64,000 nucleotides of DNA from Sandaracinus amylolyticus (GCF_000737325.1 NZ_CP011125.1:6014001-6078000), one strand, 5' to 3'. Counted from the stretch's first letter, positions 40,962 to 51,255 are shown. A program made the numbers and translations. Notes: generated from the letters alone by a model not told the origin.

Positions 40962-42567
40962 CACGCACTCTCCTTCAAGCGAGCCTGTTCGCTGGCCTTC
41001 GCCACCACGCGTTCCTTGCGCGCGCGATCGAGCGCCGCGAGGTACGCCTTCGCGCTCGCGACGAGCACGTCGGTGTCCGCGCCGTACCCGGCGTGCAGAC
41101 CGCCCGACGCATCGCGCACCCGCACGCTGACCTCGCCGAGCGCGTCGATGCCCTCGGTCACCGCGTGCACCGTGTACTCGAGCAGCTCGACCGGCAGATC
41201 GACCACCGCGTCGATCGCGCGGAAGCACGCGTGCACGGGGCCCGTGCCCACGGCGGCCTGCGTCACGTCGCGTCCGTCCTCGCCGCGAAGACGAACCGTC
41301 GCGGTCGGCATGCCCTGCGTGCCCGCCGAGATCTGCAGCGCCTCGAGGCGCCAGCCGCCGAGCTCTTCGCGACGCTCCGACGAGACCAGCGCGAGCAGGT
41401 CCGCGTCGGTCACGTGCTTCTTGCGATCCGCGAGCGCCTTCATCGCGCTGAACGCCTGATCGAGCGCGGGCTGATCCATCGTCACGCCGAGCTCGGCGAG
41501 ACGCTTCTCCAGCGCGTGACGCCCCGAGTGCTTGCCGAGCACGAGCCGCGTGCCGCTCGCGCCGACGTCCTCGGCCTTCAGGATCTCGTACGTCTTCTCG
41601 TGCTTGAGCAGGCCGTCCTGGTGGATGCCCGACTCGTGCGCGAATGCGTTCGCGCCGACGATCGCCTTGTTCGGCGGCACCAGCATGCCGGTGTGCGCGC
41701 TGACGAGGCGGCTCGTGCGCGTGATCTGCGTCGGGTCGATCCCGGTGCGCAGGTTCATGCGATCACGACGGACCGCCAGCGCCATCACGACCTCCTCGAG
41801 CGCCGCGTTGCCCGCGCGCTCGCCGATGCCGTTGATGGTCAACTCCGCTTGACGAGCTCCGGCCTCGAGCCCGGCGAGCGTGTTCGCGACGCCGAGCCCG
41901 AGATCGTCGTGGCAGTGCACGCTCAGGATCACGCGGTCGACGCCGACCGCGTTCTTCTTCACGCCCGCGATCATCGCGTGCAGCTCGAACGGCGTCAGAT
42001 AGCCGACCGTGTCCGGCAGGTTGATCGTCGTCGCGCCCGCGGCGATCGCGACCGACGCGACCTCCCAGAGGTACTCGGGCTCGGTGCGCCCCGCGTCCTC
42101 CGCGCTGAACTCGACATCCTCGCAGAGCTCGCGCGCGCGCGCGACCATCTCGCGCACGCGCTCGATCACCTGCTCCTTCGTCATCCGGAGCTTGTGCTCG
42201 CGGTGGATCGGGCTGGTGGAGAGGAAGGTGTGGATGCGCGGGCGCATCGCGACCTTCACGGCTTCGTACGCACGCTCGATGTCGTTCTTCGTCGCGCGCG
42301 CGAGGCCGCACACGATCGGCGGCTCCGCCTGCGGGCGGCCCGGCACCGGATCGCGACCGATCCGCTCCGCGATCGCGCGCACCGCGGCGAAGTCGTCGGG
42401 CGACGACGCGGGGAAGCCCGCCTCGATGACGTCGACTCCGAGGCGCGAGAGCGCACGCGCGATCTCGAGCTTCTCCTCGCTCGTCATCGACGCGCCCGGC
42501 GACTGCTCGCCGTCACGCAGCGTCGTGTCGAAGATGCGAACGTAGTCCTGGCTCTCCACCGTGGACA

Positions 42568-42568
<1 letters not shown>
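40961..42568 (-). CDS. leuA: 2-Isopropylmalate synthase
   Basis: A 535-residue Leu[44 protein letters not shown], metal-binding [57 protein letters not shown], and a complete C-terminal allosteric domain (about 400-520) for leucine feedback. It catalyses the committed step of leucine synthesis from 2-oxoisovalerate and acetyl-CoA. The start shares one base with the ilvC stop (TGATG), and its own stop with the leuC start, so translation is coupled through ilvC-leuA-leuC. Confidence 0.96.
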
Positions 42569-43677
<1,109 letters not shown>

Positions 43678-44268
43678 TCAGGCTGCTTCGTCGGTCAGAT
43701 CGACGTCGTCGTCGTCCTCGGACGCGACGACCTCGGTCTCCGGGCGCGCTTCACCGGACGCGCTCGCGCTCTGCGCAGAGGCACCGCGCGTCATCGCGAT
43801 CGATCCGGCCTGCACCATCTCGAGCACGCCGAACGGCTCGAGCAGCGTCACGAGCCCGCGGATCTTGTCCTCGGTGCCGGTGCACTCGATCATCATCGAG
43901 TCGAGGGCGACGTCGACGACGCGCGCGCGGAACACGCTGCAGACCTGCAGGATCGCCGCGCGATCCGCGGGCGTCGCGCGCACGCGCACCAGCGCGATGT
44001 CGCGCGTCACGCTCGGCCGGTGCGTGATGTCGTCGACGCGCACGACGTCGACGAGCTTGTAGAGGTTCGCCTCGACGAGGCGGCCCATCCGGTCGTCACC
44101 GCGCACCACGATCGTCATGCGCGAGATGCCGGGCTCGTGCGTGCGCCCGACGCTGAGCGACTCGATGTTGAAGTTGCGGCGGCGGAACAGCGACGCGACG
44201 CGATTGAGCACGCCCGGCACGTCCTCGACCAACACCACGAACGTCCGCAGGGACACACGATCGCTCAC
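43678..44268 (-). CDS. ilvN: Acetolactate synthase small (regulatory) subunit
   Basis: A 196-residue regulatory subunit. The N-terminal ACT domain reads RTFVVLVEDVPGVLNRVASLFRRRNFNIESLSVGRTHEPGISRMTIVV, with the second ACT-like half to about residue 160. An acidic tail (SEDDDDVDLTDEAA) extends beyond the E. coli IlvH length. It binds valine and controls IlvB. GTG 44268 overlaps the ilvB stop by four bases. Downstream lies the hairpin before ilvC. Confidence 0.94.
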   Translation of the reverse strand: MSDRVSLRTFVVLVEDVPGVLNRVASLFRRRNFNIESLSVGRTHEPGISRMTIVVRGDDRMGRLVEANLYKLVDVVRVDDITHRPSVTRDIALVRVRATPADRAAILQVCSVFRARVVDVALDSMMIECTGTEDKIRGLVTLLEPFGVLEMVQAGSIAMTRGASAQSASASGEARPETEVVASEDDDDVDLTDEAA

Positions 44269-46016
44269 TTCGCGCCTCCATTGTTCTTGCTGGGACGGCG
44301 GATCATGTCGTGCAGATCCGCGCCCGCCGGGACCATCGGGTAGACCGCGTCCTCGGCCTCCACGCGGAACTCGACGACGAACGTCTTGTCGGTCGCGCGC
44401 GCCGCGGCGACGGCCGCCGGGATCTCCTCGCGCTTCGTCACGCGCATGCCGGGAAGACCGTGCGCGTCGGCGAGCTTCACGAAGTCCGGGCTCACGATCG
44501 GCGTCGCGACGTAGCGCCCGCCGTAGAAGAGCTCCTGCCACTGTCGGACCATGCCGAGGTAGCCGTTGTTGATGATCGCGACGTTGACCTTGATGCCGTC
44601 CTGCACGCAGGTGCTGAGCTCGGCCGCGGTCATCTGGAACCCGCCGTCACCGGCGATGATCCAGACTTCCTTCTCCTTCGCCGCGAACGCAGCGCCGATG
44701 CCGGCGGGCAGCGCGAAGCCCATCGTGCCGAGGCCGCCCGACGTCACGAGCCCGCGCGGGTGATCGTGCTTGTAGTACTGCGCCTCCCACATCTGATGCT
44801 GACCGACGTCGGTCACGACCACGGCCTTGCCTTCGGTGAGGCGATAGAGGTCGTGCATCACGTGCGCGGCGAAGAGGCGCCCGTCGTGCGGCGTGTTCAC
44901 GATGTCGATCGGCGCGACCTCGGCGCGCTTCGCGTCGAGCGCCGCGTTCCACGCGACGTGCTTCTTGTCCGCGACGCGCGGCAGCAGGCGCTCGAGCACC
45001 TTCTTGAGATCGCCGATCAGCGCGACGTCGACGCGCACGTTCTTGTCGACCTCGGCGGGATCGATCTCGACGTGGATCTTCTTCGCGTTCTTCGCGTACG
45101 TCGCGAGGTTGCCGGTCACGCGATCGTCGAAGCGCATGCCCAGCGCGATCAGGAGATCCGCCTCCTGGATCGCCTGGTTCACCCACGCCTCGCCGTGCAT
45201 GCCCATCATCCCGAGCGCGCGCGGGTGCGTCGCGGGGAAGCCACCGAGCCCGAGCAGCGTGAGCCCGACCGGGATGTCGCACTTCTCGACGAGCTGCGTG
45301 ACGAGCTCGGTCGAGCCCGAGCGCACGATGCCGTGGCCCGCGAGGATCACCGGGCGCTGCGCGCTCGCGATCAGCGCCGCGGCCGCGTCGAGATCGTGCT
45401 CCGAGATCGGCTTGCTCGGCGCGAGGCCGCGCTTGGCGCGCGACACACGCGTGCTCGCCGTCTTCTTCGGCGCGACGGGCGCGCACACGTTCTGCAGCGC
45501 GTCCTTCGTGATGTCGACGACGACCGGACCAGGCCGACCCGAGCGCGCGAGCTCGAACGCTTCGCGGAGGATCGGATAGACCTCCTCCGCGCGCGTGACG
45601 AGGTAGTTGTGCTTCGTGATCGGGATCGTCACGCCCGTGATGTCGGTCTCCTGGAACGCGTCGGTCCCGATGAACTTCGAGGGGACCTGACCCGTGATGA
45701 ACACGACGGGGATCGAGTCGAGCATCGCGGTCGCGATCCCGGTGACGAGGTTCGTCGCGCCCGGGCCCGACGTCGCGATCGCGACGCCGACCTTGCCGCT
45801 GACGCGCGCGTAGCCGTCGGCCATGTGCGCCGCGCCCTGCTCGTGACGGCAGAGGATGTGGCGCACCGGGTAGCGCGGCATCACGTCGTACGCCGGCATG
45901 ATGCAGCCGCCCGGATAGCCGAAGACGACCTCGACGCCTTCCGCGACGAGCGCCTCCCACATCGCCTCGGCGCCGCGCTTCACTTCGCTCGTCGTGCTGG
46001 GATCGGAACCGTCCAT
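44265..46016 (-). CDS. ilvB: Acetolactate synthase large (catalytic) subunit
   Basis: A 583-residue ThDP enzyme: EVVFGYPGGCIMPAYD, RHEQGAAHMADGYARVSGKVGVAIATSGPGATNLVTGIATA with the catalytic Glu, QVPSKFIGTDAFQETDITG, and the ThDP motif GDGGFQMTAAELSTCVQDGIKVNVAIINNGYLGMVRQWQ. It condenses pyruvate with pyruvate or 2-oxobutyrate. ATG 46016 follows GGAGGGAG; an upstream in-frame ATG lacks a ribosome site. It starts 17 bases after the ilvD stop. Confidence 0.97.
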   Translation of the reverse strand: MDGSDPSTTSEVKRGAEAMWEALVAEGVEVVFGYPGGCIMPAYDVMPRYPVRHILCRHEQGAAHMADGYARVSGKVGVAIATSGPGATNLVTGIATAMLDSIPVVFITGQVPSKFIGTDAFQETDITGVTIPITKHNYLVTRAEEVYPILREAFELARSGRPGPVVVDITKDALQNVCAPVAPKKTASTRVSRAKRGLAPSKPISEHDLDAAAALIASAQRPVILAGHGIVRSGSTELVTQLVEKCDIPVGLTLLGLGGFPATHPRALGMMGMHGEAWVNQAIQEADLLIALGMRFDDRVTGNLATYAKNAKKIHVEIDPAEVDKNVRVDVALIGDLKKVLERLLPRVADKKHVAWNAALDAKRAEVAPIDIVNTPHDGRLFAAHVMHDLYRLTEGKAVVVTDVGQHQMWEAQYYKHDHPRGLVTSGGLGTMGFALPAGIGAAFAAKEKEVWIIAGDGGFQMTAAELSTCVQDGIKVNVAIINNGYLGMVRQWQELFYGGRYVATPIVSPDFVKLADAHGLPGMRVTKREEIPAAVAAARATDKTFVVEFRVEAEDAVYPMVPAGADLHDMIRRPSKNNGGAK

Positions 46017-46033
46017 CGCGCTCTCCCTCCGCC

Positions 46034-47731
46034 TCAATCGCCCATCACGGCGCCGCGGCTCGCGCTCTGCACGAGCTTCGCGTAGCGACGCAGCCAGCGA
46101 CTGCTCACGTTCTTCTCGCGCGGCGCGAGCGCGCGCAGGCGCGCCGCGATCTCCGCCGCATCCACCTTCAGCTCGATCGTCCGCGCCTCGACGTCGATCG
46201 CGATGCGATCACCGTCGCGCACGGCCGCGATCGGGCCCCCCGCCGCGGCCTCGGGCGCGACGTGACCGATGCACGCGCCGCGCGTCGCGCCGCTGAAGCG
46301 ACCATCGGTGATCAGCGCGACCGAGCCACCGAGGCCACGACCGCTGATCGCGCTCGTCGGCTCGAGCTGCTCGCGCATCCCCGGCCCTCCCGCAGGGCCC
46401 TCGTAGCGGATCACGACGACGTCGCCCGCGACGATCTCGCCCGCGTGGATCGCGGCGATCGCTTCGTCGTGCCCGTCGAACACGCGCGCCGGGCCCTCGT
46501 GCTTGCGCATCGAGGGCTCGATGCCGCCGGTCTTCACGACGCTGCCCTCGGGCGCGAGATTGCCGTAGAGCACGGCGAGCCCGCCCTGCTTCGTGTACGG
46601 GTTCTCCAGCGGCCGGATGACCTCGGTGTCGAGGATCTTCGCGCTCTCGATCGTCGCGCCGAAGCTCGACGCGCCGACCACCGGACGATCGAGGTGCAGC
46701 ACGCCGAGGCGACGCAGCTCCGACAGGATCGCCGGCACGCCCCCCGCGCGGTGCACGTCTTCCATGTGGAACTTGCCCGAGGGCGCGACCTTGCACAGGT
46801 ACGGCACGCGCTTCGAGATCGCGTCGATGCGCGCGAGGTCGAAGTCGACGTCGGCCTCGCGCGCGATCGCGAGCCCGTGCAGCACCGTGTTCGTGCTGCC
46901 GCCCATCGCGACGTCGAGCGCGAACGCATCGTCGAACGCCTCGAGCGTCAGCACCTTCCGCGCCGTCAGCCCGCGCTCGATCGCGTCCTTCAGCGCGAAC
47001 GCCGCGCGCTTCGCGATGTCGTTGCGCTCGTCGGTGCCCGCGAGCGCCGAGCCGTTGAACGGCAGCGCGAGACCGAGCGCCTCGCTCATGCAGTTCATCG
47101 AGTTCGCGGTGAACATCCCGCTGCACGAGCCGCACGACGGGCACGCGCTCTCCTCGAGCATCTGCAGGCGCTGCAGCGACGTCTTGCCCGCCTTCAGCTG
47201 CGCGACGCCCTCGAACACCGTCGCGAGGTTGATCGCCTCGCCGTCCGGCGTGCGTCCCGCGCGCATCGCGCCGCCGCTGACGAACACGGTCGGCACGTCG
47301 AGGCGCGCCGCCGCCATCAGCATCCCCGGCGTGATCTTGTCGCAGTTGGGGATGCAGATCATGCCGTCGAGCTGGTGCGCCTCGATCATCGTCTCGACGC
47401 AGTCGGCGATCAGCTCGCGGCTCGGCAGCGAGTAGCGCATGCCCGAGTGGCCCATCGCGATCCCGTCGTCGACGCCGATGGTGTTGAACTCGAAGGGCAC
47501 CATGCCGGCGGCGCGGATCGCCTCCTTCACCACGCGACCGAACTGCTGCAGGTGCACGTGGCCCGGCACGATGTCGACGTACGAGTTGACGACGGCGACG
47601 AACGGCTTGCCCCAGTCCTCTTCCTTCACGCCGGTCGCGCGCAGCAGCGCGCGGTGCGGCGCGCGCTCGGTGCCGCGCTTGATCGCGTCCGAGCGGTGCT
47701 TCGTCTTCGTCGTCTCGTCGTCGTGGCTCAT
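46034..47731 (-). CDS. ilvD: Dihydroxy-acid dehydratase
   Basis: A 565-residue Ilv[68 protein letters not shown] (iron-sulphur ligands), [18 protein letters not shown], and the C-terminal [47 protein letters not shown]. It is the first structural gene after the attenuator. ATG 47731 lies 44 bases past the terminator hairpin with only a weak Shine-Dalgarno. It dehydrates the dihydroxy acids of valine and isoleucine synthesis. Confidence 0.97.
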   Translation of the reverse strand: MSHDDETTKTKHRSDAIKRGTERAPHRALLRATGVKEEDWGKPFVAVVNSYVDIVPGHVHLQQFGRVVKEAIRAAGMVPFEFNTIGVDDGIAMGHSGMRYSLPSRELIADCVETMIEAHQLDGMICIPNCDKITPGMLMAAARLDVPTVFVSGGAMRAGRTPDGEAINLATVFEGVAQLKAGKTSLQRLQMLEESACPSCGSCSGMFTANSMNCMSEALGLALPFNGSALAGTDERNDIAKRAAFALKDAIERGLTARKVLTLEAFDDAFALDVAMGGSTNTVLHGLAIAREADVDFDLARIDAISKRVPYLCKVAPSGKFHMEDVHRAGGVPAILSELRRLGVLHLDRPVVGASSFGATIESAKILDTEVIRPLENPYTKQGGLAVLYGNLAPEGSVVKTGGIEPSMRKHEGPARVFDGHDEAIAAIHAGEIVAGDVVVIRYEGPAGGPGMREQLEPTSAISGRGLGGSVALITDGRFSGATRGACIGHVAPEAAAGGPIAAVRDGDRIAIDVEARTIELKVDAAEIAARLRALAPREKNVSSRWLRRYAKLVQSASRGAVMGD

Positions 47732-47775
47732 GGTCGTGCTCGTTCGTGCTCGGAATGCGCGCGCGCAGAAGCGCA

Positions 47776-47809
47776 ACGGCCCCCGCTGCCTCGTGGCTGC
47801 GGGGGCCGT
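47776..47809 (-). terminator. Terminator hairpin of the ilv attenuator
   Basis: On the minus strand ACGGCCCCCGC (47809 to 47799) and GCGGGGGCCGT (47786 to 47776) make a perfect 11-bp GC-rich stem with a 12-base loop, followed by TGCGCTTC. The T tract is poor, as often in very GC-rich genomes. It separates the leader frame from ilvD. Its 5' arm can pair instead with the end of the leader coding region. Confidence 0.7.
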
Positions 47810-47849
47810 CTTCCCTCGATTTGCCTATCGCTAGGCCGGCCTCCCGCAG
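47776..47849 (-). promoter_or_regulatory. Branched-chain amino-acid transcription attenuator (antiterminator/terminator pair)
   Basis: The minus-strand segment CTGCGGGAGGCCG (47849 to 47837), in the last codons of the leader frame, is complementary over 12 bp to CGGCCCCCGCAG (47808 to 47797) with one bulged A. The second segment is the 5' arm of the terminator, so the two hairpins exclude each other. The first segment begins nine bases after the last codon of a 14-codon Leu/Val/Ile run. A ribosome stalled there leaves it free (antitermination), while one that reaches the TAG stop covers it (termination). This is the logic of E. coli ilv and leu attenuation. Confidence 0.72.
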
Positions 47850-48178
47850 TCGTCGCCGATGAGAACGAGGACGACGAGGACGAGAATGAGGAGGACGAGC
47901 CCGCCGAGGAGCCCGATGCCGCCGATCCCGCCCGCGAAGAAGCCGCCGATGCCCGCAAAGAAGAACGGCGTGGGAGCCAGAGCGCCCACGCCGTTCATCA
48001 CCATCACCGTCGCCGCCGCCGTCATCGCCGCCGCCGAGGCCGTGCCCATCGACTTGGGCATCCAGCTCGGCGCGCGCTCGGCACGCGCGCGGTCGTTCTT
48101 CATGGCCTCTTCACGCACTGCGCAGACGTCGGTCCGGCTCAGCCGGCGCGCGCGCATCGAGTGCGAGTGAGTGCCCAT
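47831..48178 (-). CDS. Candidate ilv leader peptide with 14 consecutive Leu/Val/Ile codons
   Basis: A frame of 115 codons from ATG 48178 (four bases after the expected transcript start) to TAG 47831. Its end reads GGIGLLGG, then LVLLILVLVVLVLI (codons at 47858-47899), then GDDCGRPA and stop. Several in-frame ATGs (48103, 48025 and others) could start shorter peptides. A 115-residue leader would be unusually long; known ilv leaders are about 30. Phe/Gly-rich sequence (PFFFAGIGGFFAGGIGG) precedes the run, so the product could also insert in the membrane. The position, the codon run and the hairpins favour a regulatory role. Confidence 0.6.
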   Translation of the reverse strand: MGTHSHSMRARRLSRTDVCAVREEAMKNDRARAERAPSWMPKSMGTASAAAMTAAATVMVMNGVGALAPTPFFFAGIGGFFAGGIGGIGLLGGLVLLILVLVVLVLIGDDCGRPA

Positions 48179-48188
48179 GACGCGACGC

Positions 48189-48217
48189 GTTATCCCTCGT
48201 TTTCTGGAGGGTGTCAA
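48189..48217 (-). promoter_or_regulatory. Promoter of the ilv-leu operon
   Basis: On the minus strand TTGACA (48217 to 48212) is a perfect -35, followed by a 17-base spacer and GATAAC (48194 to 48189), which matches four of six bases of the -10 consensus. The predicted start is near 48182, just ahead of the leader ATG at 48178. It is the best sigma-70-type promoter I found in the window. Confidence 0.7.
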
Positions 48218-48419
48218 GCTGCGTGTTCTTCCTCACGGTCAATTCGGTCGGATACGGTGAGCCGATGTCGGCACGCGAAGAATCCCGCGAACTGGGGCCT
48301 CCGAGGCGCAGCGCGCCAGTCCGGCTAACACGTTCGTCAGCGATTTCGCGGTCGAGCGTGGCAATCGACCCCGAGATGCGGAGTCGCGCGGACCTGCCCC
48401 ATCGGGTGGGAGTCGCTTG

Positions 48420-49589
48420 ATGCGATCGAGTGGGCGGCCCAGCCTCTCGGCGGTGGAGATCCGAGTGATCGAGCGCGTCGCGGAGGTCGAGGCCGCCGCG
48501 TGGAACGCGCTCGTCGGAGACGACGATCCGTTCGTCGAGCACGCGTTCCTCGATGCGCTCGAGGTGAGCGGCAGCGTCGGCGAGGGAACGGGCTGGCTGC
48601 CGATGCACCTCACCGCGTGGGAGGGCGAGCGCCTCGTCGGCGCGCTGCCGCTCTACGCGAAGGACGACAGCTGGGGCGAGTTCATCTTCGACTTCCAGTG
48701 GGCGCGCGCCGCGCAGCAGTCGCGCATCGCGTACTACCCGAAGCTCACGTCGATGGTGCCGTTCACGCCCGCCACGGGACGGCGGCTGTTGATCGCGGAG
48801 GGCGTCGATCGCGCGGCGGTGATCCGCGCGCTCTTCACGGCGGCGCGCGGCGCGGCGGAGGAGCTCGGCGCGTCGTCGGTGCACGTGCTCTTCGTGAGCG
48901 AGGACGAGCGACGCGAGCTGATCGAGCTCGCGCAGCTGCGCCCGCGTCTCTCGATCCAATTCCACTGGCACAACGAGGGCTGGTCGAGCTTCGACGAGTA
49001 CCTCGACGCGTTCCGCGCGCCCGCGCGCAAGCAGGTGCGCCGAGAGCGACGCGAGGTCGCGGAGAGCGGCGTCGACGTGCGCGTGAAGGTCGGCCCCGAG
49101 CTCGACGACGACGACTGGCGCGCGCTCGGCACGTTCTATCGGATGAACTGCGCGCGGCACGGCTCGTATCCGTACCTCACGCCGAAGTTCTTCGAGCGCA
49201 TCCGCGCGACGAGCGCCGAGCGCCTCGTCGCGGTGCTCGCGTATCGCGAGGGCGCGCCGATCGCGGGGTCGATCAACTTCGAGAAGGGCGCGCACCTCTA
49301 CGGCCGCTACTGGGGCTGCGTGGAGGACACCGAGTTCCTCCACTTCGAGGTCTGTTACTACCGGCTCATCGAGCGCGCGATCGCGAAGAAGATGCGGCGC
49401 TTCGAGGCGGGCGCGCAGGGCACGCACAAGCTGAAGCGAGGGTTGATGCCCTCGCCGATCCACAGCGTGCACTGGCTGCGGCACCCGCGGCTCGCCGCGG
49501 CGATCGAGGACTACCTGCCGCGCGAGGCGTTCGCGGTGCAGCAAGAGATCGAAGAGCTCGCGGCGAGCGGTCCGTTCAAGCGCGGCTGA
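48420..49589 (+). CDS. FemAB-like/GNAT acyltransferase (PF04339-type)
   Basis: A 389-residue cytoplasmic protein of the FemAB-like peptidoglycan biosynthesis/recognition group. It shows VEHAFLDALEVSGSVGEGTGWLPMHLTAWEGERLVGALPLYAK, SWGEFIFDFQWARA, YYPKLTSMVPFTPATGRRLL, FHWHNEGWSSFDEYLDAFRAPARKQVRRERR, and GRYWGCVEDTEFLHFEVCYYRLIERAI with GAQGTHKLKRGLMPSPIHSVHWL near the end. The family is thought to transfer acyl or aminoacyl groups, but the substrate is unproven. ATG 48420 follows GGGAG. It is divergent from the ilv promoter and converges, stop to stop, with the small gene at 49590. Confidence 0.88.
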   Translation: MRSSGRPSLSAVEIRVIERVAEVEAAAWNALVGDDDPFVEHAFLDALEVSGSVGEGTGWLPMHLTAWEGERLVGALPLYAKDDSWGEFIFDFQWARAAQQSRIAYYPKLTSMVPFTPATGRRLLIAEGVDRAAVIRALFTAARGAAEELGASSVHVLFVSEDERRELIELAQLRPRLSIQFHWHNEGWSSFDEYLDAFRAPARKQVRRERREVAESGVDVRVKVGPELDDDDWRALGTFYRMNCARHGSYPYLTPKFFERIRATSAERLVAVLAYREGAPIAGSINFEKGAHLYGRYWGCVEDTEFLHFEVCYYRLIERAIAKKMRRFEAGAQGTHKLKRGLMPSPIHSVHWLRHPRLAAAIEDYLPREAFAVQQEIEELAASGPFKRG

Positions 49590-49964
49590 TCACTCGGCGG
49601 GCATCGAGAGGACGCCGGGCCCCGCGAGCCCCTCGCGCGCGGCGCGCTGCATCTCTCCGAGCGTCTCCACGATCTGCTCGATCTCGAGCTCGACGAGCTG
49701 CGGCGCGCGCTCGCGCCACTGCACCGCGAGCGCGTCGAGGTCGTCGACGCGCGCCAGCGCCGCGAGGAACGGCGCGTTGATGCGCAGCACGAGCGATCCG
49801 TCGGTGCGCACCGGCGCGGGCTGGTACGGCGCATCGAGGAGCTCGCCGAGCTCGATCAGCTCGAGCTCGGCGATGCCGTCGAGGTATGCGGGCTCGGGCT
49901 CGCCGACGCCCTCGAGCAAGACGTCGACGAGCTCGTCGCTCGCTGCGTACCAGGTCGTGAACAT
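49590..49964 (-). CDS. Hypothetical acidic protein
   Basis: A 124-residue, acidic, probably helical cytoplasmic protein (MFTTWYAASDELVDVLLEGVGEPEPAYLDGIAELELIELGELLDAPYQ...) with no Cys, no signal peptide and no motif I recognise. Composition and size recall small immunity or DUF1877-like proteins, but no diagnostic sequence supports either. The start is ATG 49964, or GTG 49967 immediately before it; the stop of the AgmX-like gene at 49968 adjoins, so the two are probably cotranscribed and coupled. Confidence 0.55.
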   Translation of the reverse strand: MFTTWYAASDELVDVLLEGVGEPEPAYLDGIAELELIELGELLDAPYQPAPVRTDGSLVLRINAPFLAALARVDDLDALAVQWRERAPQLVELEIEQIVETLGEMQRAAREGLAGPGVLSMPAE

Positions 49965-49967
49965 CAC

Positions 49968-50813
49968 TCACTCGCCCGGAAGGAACTCGACCTCGACGTC
50001 GAGGCGCGCACCGGACTCGGGCGTGCGCGGCGAGCTCTCGAGCGCGCGCTCGAGACAGACCGGCGCGCGCTCGTCGCGCACCGTGCTGCGGCCGGGCGTC
50101 ATCTCGGGCGCGTGCCGCGCGCGCATCTGCATCGTCAGCGCGACGGTGCCGGTCGGATCCATCCCGCGGCGCGACGCGCGGCGACGGCAGTCGAGCATGC
50201 CCGCGATCTGCGAGCGCACGACGCGCAGGCCTTCGGCGACCTGCGCGTCCTCGCGACCGCGCACGAGGAAGCGGATGCCCGGCGCCTCGCCGCGTGCGAC
50301 CGCGCGCTCGCCTTCGCGCGTGACCGCGACCTCGTCCGCTTCGTCGGCGCGGCGCGCGGTCTCGGCAGCGCCGGCAGCTGCGGTGTTCTGGAACTCGAGC
50401 ACGACGATCGCCGCGGCGGGGCGCTCGATGCCGTCCATCGACTGGCGCGTGAGCACGCCGCGCACGCAGTCGACGAGCGCGCGGTCGCGCGCGCCGTCCT
50501 GCTCGACGTTCACGTCGGGCCGGCCGCGCTCGGGGAGCGACACGCGCAGACGCACGGTGCCGGTGACGGTCGGACGCTCTTCGACGACGCGCCCGTAGCA
50601 CTCGCGGATCGCGCCCATGCCCGCGCCCGCGGCGCGTCCGAGCGCGGCCAGGCGCGCGGCGCCGGTGCCAGGAACGCTCTCGAGGGACATGCGCACGTCG
50701 GAGCGGGTCGTGATGTGCGCGTGGCCCTGCCCCATCTCCTGCGCGTCGGCGCGCGAGGCCACGAGTCCGGTCGCGAGCGACGTCGCGAGCGTGAAGACGA
50801 CGAAGCGGTTCAT
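49968..50813 (-). CDS. Secreted protein with two AgmX/TonB-like C-terminal domains
   Basis: A 281-residue exported protein with a cleavable signal MNRFVVFTLATSLATGLVASRADAQ. Two similar modules follow: IRECYGRVVEERPTVTGTVRLRVSLPERGRPDVNVEQDGARDRALVDCVRGVL (about 68-125), and a second with CRRRASRRGMDPTGTVALTMQMR through VCLERALESS at about 205-260. The pattern of an early Cys/Tyr, 'GTV.L.(V/M)', then a later 'CV' or 'CLE' is that of AgmX/PglI C-terminal domains of myxobacterial motility-linked proteins. Each module keeps two cysteines. Periplasmic; role unknown. Confidence 0.65.
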   Translation of the reverse strand: MNRFVVFTLATSLATGLVASRADAQEMGQGHAHITTRSDVRMSLESVPGTGAARLAALGRAAGAGMGAIRECYGRVVEERPTVTGTVRLRVSLPERGRPDVNVEQDGARDRALVDCVRGVLTRQSMDGIERPAAAIVVLEFQNTAAAGAAETARRADEADEVAVTREGERAVARGEAPGIRFLVRGREDAQVAEGLRVVRSQIAGMLDCRRRASRRGMDPTGTVALTMQMRARHAPEMTPGRSTVRDERAPVCLERALESSPRTPESGARLDVEVEFLPGE

Positions 50814-51026
50814 GGCCCCATGATGACCCGCGTTCCGTGTGGGCGGATATCGGGATCGCGCGGGAGCGCCGGCCGGGAGCCACGTCCGGGGGTGGACCGG
50901 GCCCGCGCGCCGGATTCGCCCAGGAAACGGCAGGAGGAGCGCACGCGGCCGGGCGGAGTTCTCGCGACGCTGGAACGCGATTCGGTGGTGCAAGGCAGGA
51001 TCTCCCGAGTTATCCTCGCCGCCGCC

Positions 51027-51227
51027 ATGCAGAGGCGCCGTCCTGCGAAGGCCGCTTGTGATGCCTGTTCCGCGCCGATCGAAGGCGAGCCTGCCGCGCG
51101 CGGGCTCCTGCTCTTCCCGCGTGGAGAGCACGTCGAGCGCGAGGAGCCGCCGCTCTGCGAGCGCTGTGCGCACGCGATCGGCATGACCGCTCTCTACCGC
51201 TTCATCGAAGAAGAAGAAGAGGGCTGA
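51027..51227 (+). CDS. Zinc-ribbon microprotein
   Basis: A 66-residue protein with two CxxC pairs, CDAC at about residues 11-14 and CERC near 46-49, spaced as in a zinc ribbon. It has a basic N-terminus (MQRRRPAKAA) and an acidic C-terminal tail (FIEEEEEG). A TATCCT hexamer at 51011-51016 lies ten bases before the ATG, so the transcript may be leaderless. A strong hairpin terminator follows. It could be a transcription- or translation-associated adaptor; no family recognised. Confidence 0.65.
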   Translation: MQRRRPAKAACDACSAPIEGEPAARGLLLFPRGEHVEREEPPLCERCAHAIGMTALYRFIEEEEEG

Positions 51228-51238
51228 CCCTCCCGCGC

Positions 51239-51255
51239 GCTACGGATTTCGTAGC
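51239..51255. repeat. 17-bp palindrome, copy 1
   Basis: GCTACGGATTTCGTAGC is an imperfect palindrome (arms GCTACG/CGTAGC around a 5-base centre), 12 bases after the microprotein stop. Two related copies lie in tandem at 51350-51383. Confidence 0.6.

Noticed and set aside
47831..48217. Reading the 128-codon frame simply as an ordinary membrane protein starting at 48217
   Set aside because: The promoter -35 overlaps that start codon and the predicted transcript begins after it. The hairpin pairing and position before ilvD fit a leader better, although a membrane peptide is not excluded.
48211..48420. Plus-strand frame of 69 codons before the FemAB-like gene
   Set aside because: No signal, motif or ribosome site, and it overlaps the ilv promoter on the other strand.
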